Source of the DNA: Brumimicrobium mesophilum
Lineage (GTDB): Bacteria > Bacteroidota > Bacteroidia > Flavobacteriales_D > Crocinitomicaceae
Direction of reading: 5' to 3'
DNA length: 64,000 nt
NCBI RefSeq assembly: GCF_003025005.1
Contig: NZ_PVSS01000004.1
Span: 1 to 64,000, forward strand
The notes below the pieces were generated by a model. That model did no database searches, had not been told where the DNA came from, and worked only from the letters and a program-made list of their open reading frames with translations. Made by a program: the position numbers and the translations under genes. Positions 54,314-62,599 of the stretch are shown piece after piece. Within the stretch, counting starts at the first letter, position 1; the number at the start of each line of letters is the position of its first letter.

Positions 54314-54381
54314 AACCTACAACAATGTATATGAAATCATAGCAGCCTAAAGGGATACTGCTCTTATACTAAACGTTGGGT
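54314..54381. repeat. attC-like palindrome ending GTTGGGT
   Basis: 68 bp. CAAC (54320-54323), TATA and AGCAG (54341-54345) on the left pair in order with CTGCT, TATA and GTTG (from 54375) on the right, with unpaired spacers. The right end GTTGGGT (54375-54381) is a full match to GTTRRRY. Size, paired boxes and position 17 bp after one gene and 9 bp before the next make this the most attC-like site in the island. Confidence 0.62.
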
Positions 54382-54390
54382 GTAATTGCA

Positions 54391-54642
54391 ATGAAAAAAT
54401 TCAATCTCATATTTCTACGGAGCGACAAAATACTATTGAGTCGTAAGCAATACTCGGACTGGAGAGAAATTCAAGATGAATATGATGATTATATGGCTTC
54501 TGTCGGTTTTGAGACTCTTTTAGATGTTCAAAATTATATCAAGATGGACTACAAGCTGACTGCGGACAAAGCTCAAAAGGAAATAAATAAGTTAAATGAA
54601 TCATCAAATGACATTGTCGAAATTGATACGAAAATAATATGA
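54391..54642 (+). CDS. Hypothetical small protein, first of an overlapping pair (island)
   Basis: 83 residues from the ATG at 54391; an in-frame TTG at 54376 belongs to the palindrome core. The protein is charged and mostly helical (YSDWREIQDEYDDYMASVGFETLLDVQNYIKMDYKLTADKAQKEINKLNESSNDIVEID). It has no signal peptide and no recognised family. Its stop overlaps the next ATG (ATGA), so it is coupled to the DUF6881-like gene. A regulatory or binding role towards that protein is possible but unproven. Confidence 0.55.
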   Translation: MKKFNLIFLRSDKILLSRKQYSDWREIQDEYDDYMASVGFETLLDVQNYIKMDYKLTADKAQKEINKLNESSNDIVEIDTKII

Positions 54643-54914
54643 AATACCTAAAAATACAATGGGACGAAATTACATTTGATGAAGACTGGGGAAAGTCAAC
54701 TTGGTACTTAGAAATAGGAGAAGACAATTACATTAAACGTCAGTTAGAAGTATTTGAAAATTCGAATAGAATCAAATTTGATGAAGCTCATTGGTGTGAT
54801 TCATATGGAAGTCTTGGCGATCAACCAGTCAATATTGATCAATTAAACGGAATTTTAATAAGTGTTGCTGAATTTGAAAATGAATGGGGCATAAAATCAA
54901 TAAATATGGATTGA
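54639..54914 (+). CDS. DUF6881-like small protein (island)
   Basis: 91 residues. MKYLKIQWDEI at the start, YLEIGEDNYIKRQLEVFENSNRIKF in the middle and ISVAEFENEWGI at the end follow the order of the DUF6881 family (short proteins of unknown role, frequent in accessory gene pairs). Possibly an immunity-type or adaptor protein; nothing catalytic is visible. It is translated with the preceding 83-residue protein and followed after 18 bp by palindromic copy C. Confidence 0.55.
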   Translation: MKYLKIQWDEITFDEDWGKSTWYLEIGEDNYIKRQLEVFENSNRIKFDEAHWCDSYGSLGDQPVNIDQLNGILISVAEFENEWGIKSINMD

Positions 54915-54932
54915 TATCAAAATGAAAACTAC

Positions 54933-55137
54933 CGCCAACAATCAAGCATCAATAAACTCAATTAAACCCTGATTTTATTGTGCTTATATTGAACTCTGTC
55001 TCTAGTGGTGGATTTCAAGCCTAAAAAAAACTAAGGGGAATCTTCTGCAATCCTCATTAATGTTTCAAACAAGTGATTTAGAAAATTATTAATTTAGGAT
55101 AAAATTAAATAACCAGAAAGCTTCCCAACCTTAGCAA
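54933..55137. repeat. Island palindromic repeat, copy C
   Basis: CGCCAAC (54933-54939) opens the element. The stem AAGCATCAATAAA (54944-54956) pairs with TTTATTGTGCTT (54974-54985) with the same bulged T as copies A and B, but with different stem bases that still pair. ATTGAAC follows. The downstream part is diverged, and the element closes near TTAGCAAACATT (55131), similar to GTTGGCAAACATT after copy A, just before the next gene. Confidence 0.65.
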
Positions 55138-55147
55138 ACATTTGAAA

Positions 55148-55870
55148 ATGACGCAAAAGATACTGATCACAATACTGTTTGGACTTTTTTTATCTTCTTG
55201 TGAGGAGAAAGAAAAACTCAATTCACTTGATAAGAATAGTGAAGTAAATGAATGGAATATTGAAAAATTAAGTATTAGAGCCAATGAACATCTCGACAGT
55301 ACCAAATGGGATTTGGTGTTATTGAGTCAAGACATTGAAACATATAATACCTATTCTGAAATTTTTCAGAGTTATCCTTTAAACAAATCGCCATTCCCAG
55401 TAGCTGAATATGATTATGCTGTTTCCAGTATTCCGTTTTCCATAGCAATAGACACTGCAGTTTTTAAAGGTGTTAGAATTGGAGAATATGAAACTCCCGA
55501 AAGTGAAAAGATAATCGATAAACTGACTTTGATGATTTTAACAAATGACAAAGATGCAGTAGAAAATACGATGGTTGATTCTCGAAATTATCCCTATTTA
55601 ACAGCTCAAGGAATGTTTAAAGTGTCAAACAATGAATTTGACTGGGTGTTTTCCGCAAGTCCAGATGGTTTTTCTACTTTGCTAATTAATATGAAACTTT
55701 TTGATTTAAGGTTTGGCGAAACGATTATAATTTATCCCCAAACAGACAAGTCATTCCTTTATGAACAAATTAAAGATTCACCGAATAATTATAAGGATTT
55801 TGAAGATTTCCAGCAATCTATAATTGCGAACCCAAAAGTGAAGAAAAGACTGATTGCCCAGAGGACCTAA
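55148..55870 (+). CDS. Lipoprotein of unknown function
   Basis: 240 residues from the ATG at 55148 with a lipoprotein signal (ILFGLFLSSCEEKEK). The mature protein is mixed alpha/beta (DSTKWDLVLLSQDIETYNTYSEIFQSYPLNK, SIPFSIAIDTAVFKGVRIGEYETPESEK, FDLRFGETIIIYPQTDKSF). I do not recognise a family. Envelope-anchored. It follows palindromic copy C directly, so it may be the last cassette-like gene or the first gene beyond the island. Confidence 0.62.
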   Translation: MTQKILITILFGLFLSSCEEKEKLNSLDKNSEVNEWNIEKLSIRANEHLDSTKWDLVLLSQDIETYNTYSEIFQSYPLNKSPFPVAEYDYAVSSIPFSIAIDTAVFKGVRIGEYETPESEKIIDKLTLMILTNDKDAVENTMVDSRNYPYLTAQGMFKVSNNEFDWVFSASPDGFSTLLINMKLFDLRFGETIIIYPQTDKSFLYEQIKDSPNNYKDFEDFQQSIIANPKVKKRLIAQRT

Positions 55871-55910
55871 GGCAACAAGCTATGCATGTTTTTTTGCAGC
55901 GGTATCACAA

Positions 55911-56135
55911 ATGAAAATCCTAACAAGCAAGCTTATTTTTTTTGAAAAATATTTCATAGGGTGTAATAATATCACAACTTCTGCCACTAACATTATAGGT
56001 GCTCCTATTTTATTTATTGGCGCTTGTTTTGCAGGAGCTCTTTTAGCCGGCGGTTTTGTCTTGATAATGATGTTCTACGTTGCCTATACCGCTTATAATG
56101 AACTCAAGACCATAGAAAAAATAGATATTGGTTAA
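55911..56135 (+). CDS. Small membrane protein, uncertain
   Basis: 74 residues from the ATG at 55911, with a hydrophobic C-terminal half (NIIGAPILFIGACFAGALLAGGFVLIMMFYVAYTAYNELKTIEKI) that would span the membrane once or twice. An open frame extends upstream to 55854, overlapping the lipoprotein gene, but that part has no membrane-protein character. No family recognised. The hydrophobic pattern argues for a real gene; it could also be a decayed fragment. Confidence 0.45.
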   Translation: MKILTSKLIFFEKYFIGCNNITTSATNIIGAPILFIGACFAGALLAGGFVLIMMFYVAYTAYNELKTIEKIDIG

Positions 56136-56202
56136 AGCAGTTATTTATTTTTACAGTCTTTTATTTCGGAACATAGATATTTAGATTAACTTTGGGTACG
56201 TT

Positions 56203-57981
56203 TTGTCAAAAAATATTTCCATAGCAGTATTACCTTTTAAGAATATGAGTTCTGATGTTGAGAACGAGTATTTTTGTGATGGAATAACCGAGGAGATTAT
56301 TAATGCACTGGCTAAGATCGGCAAGCTTAAAGTTACCTCCAGAACATCTTCTTTCCATTTTAAAAACAAAGAAATTCCTATTGCTGAAATAGCAAACAAA
56401 TTGAATGTTTCCATAGTTTTGGAAGGAAGTGTAAGACTCGCCGGTAAAATGATACGCATAACAGCTCAGCTAATTCAGGCTGAGGGAGATTTTCATTTCT
56501 GGTCAGAAACATGGGATAGAGAGCTACAAAATATCTTTGAAATTCAAGATGAAATCAGCTTGCTGATTGCCGATAAAATAAGAGAGAATTTTGGCCACTT
56601 TGAGTTAGAAGATCATCTGGTAAAGAAGCAAACGAATGACATCAATGCCTATGAGTATTCCTTAATGGCGAAGTTCCATAAGGGGAAATGGAATCCTGAC
56701 GATGTAAAAATTGCAGAGGATTATTACCTAAAAGCTCTTCACTTGGACCCAAAACATGTCGAGTCAATTATTGGATTGAGTGACGTTTATAGTTTTATGG
56801 CAATGACAGGACTCATGCCATTCATGGAAGCTTGGGGTAAAACCAGTAAACTGGTTGATCAAGCATTTGCACTAGATCCAAACAATCCTGAGATTTATTA
56901 CCAAAAGGCAAATAGTGCGTTTTTTACAGACTGCAGTTTTGAAGAATCTTTCTTGCATGCAAGCAAATCGATTCAGCTGAAGCCCAATTATGTCGAAGCC
57001 CAACAATTCTTGTCGTTCTTGCATGTTTTAGCTGGAAATAAGGAAAAGGCAAAAGAACATTTAGACATTGCATTAGGAATTGATCCGTTGTCTCAAGAAA
57101 CCTTGTTTTTTAGTGCTTACTTCGATTACATGACGGAGAATTATTCTAGCGCTCTGAAAAAATTGAATGAGACTTTAGAGGTGAATCCAAAAAACCTTCC
57201 ATCACATGCTGTCAAATGTACGTGCTTATTAAAAATGGGGCAATATGATGAAGTTATTCAATACTTTGACGATTTGGAAGTAGAGGTGGCAGAAGGGGAG
57301 AGATTAGGTGCTATTGGTCTTGGATATGCGATGAAGGGGGATGCAGAGAATAGATCAAAGTACATCGATATTCTAAGGGAAAAGGCGAAATCTGCTGATG
57401 GATTTACCGCCGATTCATTTTTGTTTATGATATACGCTGCCACAGGTGATATGGAAAATGCATTCGATTGGATAAGCTCTGGAATAAAGACAAAAGCATC
57501 ACTTTTGCTATTAAGATATTCTGATCCAATCATCAATCCGATAAAGTCTGACCCTCGCTATAAAGACTTTCATAAGGTGCTTTTCCCAACAGGGGGCAAT
57601 AGAGTGGTTAAGACACGAAAGAAACCTTTGTTAGATCAAGAGACTTCCAACAAGTACAAAGTGAATTTACTGGAGTTTGTTCAAAAGGAAGAACCATACC
57701 TTGACCCAAGTCTTACCTTGAGATCTCTGGCTGATCAGATACAAATACATCCCAATCAACTTTCCTGGCTGTTAAACGATAATATTGGAAAGAGCTTTAA
57801 CGAGTTTATAAATGCTTATCGCATTGAGGCCTTTAAAATTAGGGTTCAAGACCCGAAAAATGCCAATTTCACACTCTTGGGAATGGCTTATGATTGTGGG
57901 TTTAATTCTAAAACCGTTTTTAACACTTACTTCAAAAAAGAAACAGGTCTTACACCGAAACAGTTTGTAAAGCAACTGTAA
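56203..57981 (+). CDS. TolB-like/TPR protein with C-terminal AraC-type HTH
   Basis: 592 residues. N-terminus (1-135): SIAVLPFKNMSSDVENEYFCDGITEEIINALAKIGKLKVTSRTSSFHFKNK..IVLEGSVRLAGKMIRITAQL, the TolB-like domain often mis-annotated as adenylate cyclase. Middle (about 150-450): TPR helices (AEDYYLKALHLDPKHVESIIGLSDVY). C-terminus (about 485-592): AraC-family HTH (LRSLADQIQIHPNQLSWLLNDNIGKSFNEFINAYRIEAFK..LLGMAYDCGFNSKTVFNTYFKKETGLTPKQF). It is probably a cytoplasmic transcription regulator with a protein- or ligand-sensing arm. The start is a TTG at 56203; the nearest upstream stop is at 56182 and no ATG lies before the conserved strand. Confidence 0.82.
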   Translation: MSKNISIAVLPFKNMSSDVENEYFCDGITEEIINALAKIGKLKVTSRTSSFHFKNKEIPIAEIANKLNVSIVLEGSVRLAGKMIRITAQLIQAEGDFHFWSETWDRELQNIFEIQDEISLLIADKIRENFGHFELEDHLVKKQTNDINAYEYSLMAKFHKGKWNPDDVKIAEDYYLKALHLDPKHVESIIGLSDVYSFMAMTGLMPFMEAWGKTSKLVDQAFALDPNNPEIYYQKANSAFFTDCSFEESFLHASKSIQLKPNYVEAQQFLSFLHVLAGNKEKAKEHLDIALGIDPLSQETLFFSAYFDYMTENYSSALKKLNETLEVNPKNLPSHAVKCTCLLKMGQYDEVIQYFDDLEVEVAEGERLGAIGLGYAMKGDAENRSKYIDILREKAKSADGFTADSFLFMIYAATGDMENAFDWISSGIKTKASLLLLRYSDPIINPIKSDPRYKDFHKVLFPTGGNRVVKTRKKPLLDQETSNKYKVNLLEFVQKEEPYLDPSLTLRSLADQIQIHPNQLSWLLNDNIGKSFNEFINAYRIEAFKIRVQDPKNANFTLLGMAYDCGFNSKTVFNTYFKKETGLTPKQFVKQL

Positions 57982-57991
57982 CAAGGTTCTC

Positions 57992-58246
57992 ATCTAAACA
58001 TCAAGCTTTAATTTTATTTCATTGTTCAGTGTAATTTGTTCGGATTTATAAATCAGTACACCTACCTGAAAAACCGAACTTTTCTTGGAAGACTTAGCAA
58101 TACATTTGTCCTGTAAATGAGCTGTAACAGTAGTATTTCTTTGAAAGGGTGCAGCCAAATTAAAAACAAAAAACATGGAAAAGTTAATGGTCATTGCTGG
58201 AGTGGTATTTACCACTATCAGTTTAGGAGCGGAGAACCCGAAACTA
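57992..58246 (+). repeat. Duplicated segment, copy 1 (promoter and 5' part of the 58175 gene)
   Basis: Begins ATCTAAACATCAAGCTTTAA and runs through a TACATTTG -7 box at 58101-58108 into the first codons of the gene at 58175. It recurs at 59574 with substitutions and a deletion of about 50 bp around the start codon. The two copies flank the alcohol dehydrogenase gene. Confidence 0.7.
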
Positions 58247-58489
58247 AAAAATGAAATTACAGACAAGTTAATTCTTGATTTAAGCAAAGTAGAATTGGAG
58301 GAAGAGTTCAAAGATTTTGTGGTGGTAAGTTTCCACATCTGTGAGGGTGAAATTGAAATTACGGAAATTACAGGAACTCAAAAGCAATTGGTTGATAAGG
58401 TAAAAACCAAGTTATCTCAATTAAGCATTGAGCAAGCCTACGATGAAGAAACACTTTATCGTTACAAATTCACCTTTGAAAAGCAATAG
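58175..58489 (+). CDS. Small exported hypothetical protein
   Basis: 104 residues. A short hydrophobic start (MEKLMVIAGVVFTTISLGAEN) may be a signal peptide. The mature part is charged (DKLILDLSKVELEEEFKDFVVVSFHICEGEIEITEITGTQKQLVDKVKTKLSQL) with an alpha/beta pattern, resembling small Flavobacteriales periplasmic proteins of unknown role. It is 22 bp upstream of the dehydrogenase gene, so co-transcription is likely. A truncated paralogue lies at 59716. Confidence 0.6.
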   Translation: MEKLMVIAGVVFTTISLGAENPKLKNEITDKLILDLSKVELEEEFKDFVVVSFHICEGEIEITEITGTQKQLVDKVKTKLSQLSIEQAYDEETLYRYKFTFEKQ

Positions 58490-58511
58490 GTATTAATCCA
58501 AAAAGAAAATT

Positions 58512-59456
58512 ATGAAAGCAATTAAATGTTTAAAATATGGAGGCCCAGAAAACTTAGTATTAACAGAAGTTGAAAAGCCAACTCCAAAGGAAAATGAAGT
58601 TCTTATTAGGATTCACGCTACTTCTGTTACAACCAGTGATGTACTTATTCGAAGAATGCAGGAGTCTCCTATTTCAAAGTTTATTCTTCAATGTGTTTTC
58701 GGTTTTGGAAAACCAAGAAAACCGATTTTAGGTATGGTATCATCAGGTATTATTGAGAGCAAGGGAAAACGCGTGTCTTCATTTAACATTGGTGATGAGG
58801 TTTTTGCTTATGGTTCGGTTTCACCAACAAAACGTCATTTCGGTTCGTATGCAGAATATATATGTTTACCTGAAGACTGGCACATCGCTCATAAGCCTAT
58901 AAACATAAGTCATAATGAGGCAGCAGCAATTCCGTATGGTGGATTACTTGCCTCACATTTGTTGAGTAAGACCGACATAAAAAAGGGCGATAAAGTTTTA
59001 GTATATGGAGCTTCAGGGAGCATAGGTAGCATGGCAATACAATTAGCAAAGAATGCCGGAGCGATTGTTACCAGTGTTTGCAGCGGAAGGAACTTTGATT
59101 TAGTAAAGTCTTTGGGAAGTGATTTAGAGATTGATTATACGGCAAAAGATGCTGATTTAAAATTAGAAAATTATAATTATGTTCTTGATGCAGTTGGAAA
59201 TTCAAAATCTTCCACACTTAAAGAAAAAAGTAAAAAAGCGCTTTGTCCAAATGGGAAATACATTTCAATTGATCATGGAATTCCGTTAACTCCTAAAGAC
59301 GCTTTTCTAAATTTGAAAATACTGGTTGAACAAGAGAAAATTAAACCTGTAATAGACAGGATTTACCCTTTAGCCAAAATGGCCGAAGCTCACTCATATG
59401 TTGAGAAAGGACATAAAAGAGGAAATGTAATTGTGAGTATGGATCATGCAGGCTAA
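58512..59456 (+). CDS. NAD(P)-dependent alcohol dehydrogenase / quinone oxidoreductase (MDR)
   Basis: 314 residues of the medium-chain dehydrogenase/reductase superfamily. The GroES-like N-terminal domain includes KCLKYGGPENLVLTEVEKPTPKENEVLIRIHATSVTTSDV and FNIGDEVFAYGS. The nucleotide-binding loop is VLVYGASGSIGSMAIQLAKNAGA and the C-terminal strand is KYISIDHG. The Cys/His zinc ligands of classical alcohol dehydrogenases are missing, placing it with zinc-free quinone-oxidoreductase-like members. It reduces a small carbonyl or quinone with NADPH; substrate unknown. It is flanked by the two copies of a 250-bp duplication. Confidence 0.86.
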   Translation: MKAIKCLKYGGPENLVLTEVEKPTPKENEVLIRIHATSVTTSDVLIRRMQESPISKFILQCVFGFGKPRKPILGMVSSGIIESKGKRVSSFNIGDEVFAYGSVSPTKRHFGSYAEYICLPEDWHIAHKPINISHNEAAAIPYGGLLASHLLSKTDIKKGDKVLVYGASGSIGSMAIQLAKNAGAIVTSVCSGRNFDLVKSLGSDLEIDYTAKDADLKLENYNYVLDAVGNSKSSTLKEKSKKALCPNGKYISIDHGIPLTPKDAFLNLKILVEQEKIKPVIDRIYPLAKMAEAHSYVEKGHKRGNVIVSMDHAG

Positions 59457-59573
59457 GAATCAAATCGAAATAAACAATAAAAAAGAGTAATATGGCGAAT
59501 TACGAGTTTCGCTTCCGTTTGAGTATTATGAGTGCATTAGTCACATAATTGATTCAGATTTTTACCGATTTTT

Positions 59574-59826
59574 ATCTAAACATCAAGCTTTAATCTCATT
59601 ATTCAATGTAATGGGTTCGGATTTATAATTTAGGACTTCTTTCTGTAAATCAGAACTTTTCTTGGAAGCTCATGCTGTACATTTGTTTTGAAAACGAGCT
59701 GCAACAGCAATTTTGATGCTAGGTGTGTTATTTACCACTATCAGTTTAGGTACTGAGAACCCCAAACTAAAAAATGACATATCAGATAATCAAACGCTTG
59801 ATTTAAATAGGTTGAGCAATGATTAA
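59574..59826 (+). pseudogene. Truncated duplicate of the 58175 gene with its upstream region
   Basis: The upstream part matches 57992-58160, including a TACATTTG box at 59678-59685. The coding part (ATG at 59716) reads only 36 residues (MLGVLFTTISLGTENPKLKNDISDNQTLDLNRLSND) before a stop, compared with 104 in the intact gene. About 50 bp around the original start codon are deleted, and similarity ends after about 110 coding bases. The rest of the spacer 59457-59921 holds nothing I recognise. Confidence 0.75.
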
Positions 59827-59921
59827 TCTTTTTGTTTGAATTTATCATTTGTTCTTAGAAAGGACTGAGTCTCATTCTAAATTTGTCACGTAATTAATAA
59901 ACACAATAAAAATACAAAACT

Positions 59922-61484
59922 ATGAAAACAACAATCACTTTTTTATTCTTGAACGCCGCTCTATTTACAATGAGTCAGGTGGGTTTAGTTAATTTGGAAC
60001 ATAACAATGTTCGAACGATGCTGATGTCAAATGGTGCTCTCGGTTATGACCCTTTTACTGGGCAAGCTGCGTATGAAGTGCCTAAAGGTTCAGGAAAAAA
60101 CGCTCTTTACATGGTGAGTCCGATTTTCACTGCTGAATTAGCATCAGGACAGTTGATAGGGAATCACTCTAATTTCTCCTTAAATTCTGGAGGGTTTAAT
60201 GGTCCTGTAGTAAATGATTACTCAGATCCGTGGCATACTCAACATAGTGTGTTCTTTCATATGCACGATAGTGTTGTTAATAATCACATTAGCAACTGGG
60301 CAAGTAGCGGATATATTCCTTCTCAAAAGGTAGCGAATTGGCCTGCATATGGAAATAGCTCGTTGAATTCTTCTCCATACATGGTTCCTTTTTATGATGT
60401 CAATGCTGACAACGTTTATTCACCTATGGACGGCGATTACCCACTTCATTTTGGGGAAGAAAGTTACTCAAGTGTTTATAATTATGATAGTATCGTGACT
60501 CCAAACATTCTGAATCCTGAAACACAAGCGATTGAAGTTAATTACTCAGCTTATCAGGTAAATAGTGATGAACTTGAGAACGTTACGTTTATCATGTATC
60601 GTGTAACAAATAAATCAAATGAAACACTAATTAATTTCCAATGGGGCTTGTTCTCAGATTTTGACTTAGGGAATCCAAACGATGATTTTATTGGGACGAA
60701 CGTCAGTAAAAACCTCTATTACGCTTATAATAGCACAAATACCGATCAATCTAGTGGAGGGGCAATTGGTTATGGAGTGAATCCTCCAGCTGTGGGAATA
60801 GTATCTTTAAGTGAAGAACTTTACGCAACAAATAAAATTACGGATGGAGGTAGCCATGATGTTGATTTCTTATCGCAACTTAGATTCAATATGACTGGGA
60901 GAGGAAGTAACGGTTCAATAAATTTGGACAGTCAAGGTAATCCTACTTTTTTCATGTACTCAGGGGATCCAAATGCTTTAGGTTCTGAATCACAGCATCA
61001 ACTAGGCGAAACTGGAACAGACCAACAAGGGACGATGAGTGTTCAGCCTATTGATCTTGCTCCAGGAGAGACAAAGTGCTATCATTTTGCAATTGTTTTC
61101 GCCGATAGTCAAACGAGTCATTTAGAAAGTGTAACAGAGTTGTTTCAAGTGGCAGACGCTGCTCAAGCCTATTACAACGATTCAATTAGTTATGATTGCA
61201 GCATGGTGATGACATCTGGTGTGGCTTCTATAGAAGATCAAGAACCAGCTGACTTGATTCTATTTCCCAATCCAACGAATGGAGATTTCTACATAAGTGC
61301 TAATAAAAGAATTAATTCGGTAGCTATATACGCGATGGATGGAAGGAATTATACTCCAGTTCTTAATGAGAAACAAAACAACGAGTACGCGATAGACATG
61401 AGTGGCTTATCTAAAGGAGTTTATTCCGTGCAAGTATTGTTTGGTAATGGGGAGATACTGAATAGGAAGCTTGTAAAGCAATAG
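59922..61484 (+). CDS. Secreted protein with type IX secretion sorting domain
   Basis: 520 residues. A signal peptide (MKTTITFLFLNAALFTMSQ) and the C-terminal type A sorting domain (LILFPNPTNGDFYISANKRINSVAIYAMDGRNY..GLSKGVYSVQVLFGNGEILNRKLVKQ) mark it as cargo of the type IX system, exported through the outer membrane and anchored at the surface or released. The middle (about 40-430) includes PMDGDYPLHFGEESYSSVYNYDS, a motif found in large Bacteroidota surface proteins; no enzyme motif is seen. It is a single gene with a strong terminator. Confidence 0.88.
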   Translation: MKTTITFLFLNAALFTMSQVGLVNLEHNNVRTMLMSNGALGYDPFTGQAAYEVPKGSGKNALYMVSPIFTAELASGQLIGNHSNFSLNSGGFNGPVVNDYSDPWHTQHSVFFHMHDSVVNNHISNWASSGYIPSQKVANWPAYGNSSLNSSPYMVPFYDVNADNVYSPMDGDYPLHFGEESYSSVYNYDSIVTPNILNPETQAIEVNYSAYQVNSDELENVTFIMYRVTNKSNETLINFQWGLFSDFDLGNPNDDFIGTNVSKNLYYAYNSTNTDQSSGGAIGYGVNPPAVGIVSLSEELYATNKITDGGSHDVDFLSQLRFNMTGRGSNGSINLDSQGNPTFFMYSGDPNALGSESQHQLGETGTDQQGTMSVQPIDLAPGETKCYHFAIVFADSQTSHLESVTELFQVADAAQAYYNDSISYDCSMVMTSGVASIEDQEPADLILFPNPTNGDFYISANKRINSVAIYAMDGRNYTPVLNEKQNNEYAIDMSGLSKGVYSVQVLFGNGEILNRKLVKQ

Positions 61485-61500
61485 TAAGAAGATTAATTTT

Positions 61501-61540
61501 TATCAATTAAATCCCGGCAATTGCTGGGATTTAATTGATA
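61501..61540. terminator. Long palindrome after the T9SS gene
   Basis: A 40-bp palindrome with one wobble pair: TATCAATTAAATCCC (61501-61515) pairs perfectly with GGGATTTAATTGATA (61526-61540), and the centre GGCAATTGCT also pairs. It lies 17 bp after the stop. It is likely a terminator, although only short T runs flank it. Confidence 0.7.
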
Positions 61541-61557
61541 AATAAAGAAGTGAGATT

Positions 61558-62586
61558 TTGAAAAATAGACAAATCAAAAGCTATGTCAACACCATTTTAG
61601 GAGTCATTCTTATATTCACTTTATTAATTGGTTGTTCAAAGGATCTTTTACACAGGTCTCGATCCATTCAGGAGGAAATGGAAGAGGCTGTTGACAGTGG
61701 ATTTGACGGAATGATTGTATATGTGAATCAATCTGGAAAATCTTCCTTTTACAGTGCTGGATTCAATAATCGAGAGCAGCAAATAGAGGCCGATCCATAT
61801 GATCTGTTCAAAATTGCCAGTATAAGTAAACTCTATATTGCTGCAGCTATGTCAAAACTTGTTGCTTTGGGAGAATTTGATCTTGAAGAAACATTGGTTG
61901 AGCATATTCCAGAAGTGAAAAATCGTATAGCATATGCAGACCAAATAACGCTTAGAATGATGCTGCAACATCGTAGTGGAATAAGAGACTGGTCTCATGA
62001 ACCTGAAATTGACGGTGAAAATTATGATGAATACATGTCCTTTATGGCTAGGGTTTTTGATAAGGAAGCAGATTTTAAACCCAATAAAAAATACAGTTAT
62101 TCTAATTCTAACTATCTATTGTTAGCAGAGCTAATGGATAGATCCTTGGGTTATTCACATCATGATTATATCCAAGCAGAAATACTTGATCCATTAAATT
62201 TAGTGAACACGTTTAATGACTACCATGATTCCGACACAAGCAAGGTAATGAGTGGTTATTTAATCGGCTGGGATCCCGACTTAAAGTCCTGGGATCACCC
62301 TCTGCCTGGTGGAAGCATGGTTGCGACTGCTGAAGATGTTGGAATCTTTTTGCGAGCACTAATCGATGGAACATTATTCAATGAGGAAGAACAAACAATT
62401 TATTCCTCTGTATATGCTTATGAACACACAGGTTGGTTACCAGGATACACCAGTATTGCTCGATACCACAGTGACATTGATGCGATAGTTGTTCAATTTG
62501 TGAATACAAGCGGTAAGGAAATCTTTTGGCTCAAATTAGAAAAAATATATAGTAGAATTGTTGGCGCTGTAGAAAATGCTCAGTAA
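61558..62586 (+). CDS. Lipoprotein serine hydrolase, beta-lactamase class C fold
   Basis: 342 residues. A lipoprotein signal (IFTLLIGC, Cys26) is followed by a penicillin-binding/beta-lactamase class C domain: S88-x-x-K91 (ASISKLY), YSNSN (the Y-x-N motif) near residue 180, and HTGW as the KTG-equivalent. Members act as D-alanyl carboxypeptidases or esterases, and true beta-lactamase activity is uncertain. The start is a TTG at 61558; no ATG precedes the signal segment. It lies 13 bp upstream of the barrel gene at 62600, so the two form a unit. Confidence 0.85.
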   Translation: MKNRQIKSYVNTILGVILIFTLLIGCSKDLLHRSRSIQEEMEEAVDSGFDGMIVYVNQSGKSSFYSAGFNNREQQIEADPYDLFKIASISKLYIAAAMSKLVALGEFDLEETLVEHIPEVKNRIAYADQITLRMMLQHRSGIRDWSHEPEIDGENYDEYMSFMARVFDKEADFKPNKKYSYSNSNYLLLAELMDRSLGYSHHDYIQAEILDPLNLVNTFNDYHDSDTSKVMSGYLIGWDPDLKSWDHPLPGGSMVATAEDVGIFLRALIDGTLFNEEEQTIYSSVYAYEHTGWLPGYTSIARYHSDIDAIVVQFVNTSGKEIFWLKLEKIYSRIVGAVENAQ

Positions 62587-62599
62587 AACACCAGTGACT

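Noticed and set aside
45017-55137. CRISPR array in the repeat-rich island
   Set aside because: The repeats are long, few, unevenly spaced and separated by genes; no short regularly spaced repeats and no cas genes are present.
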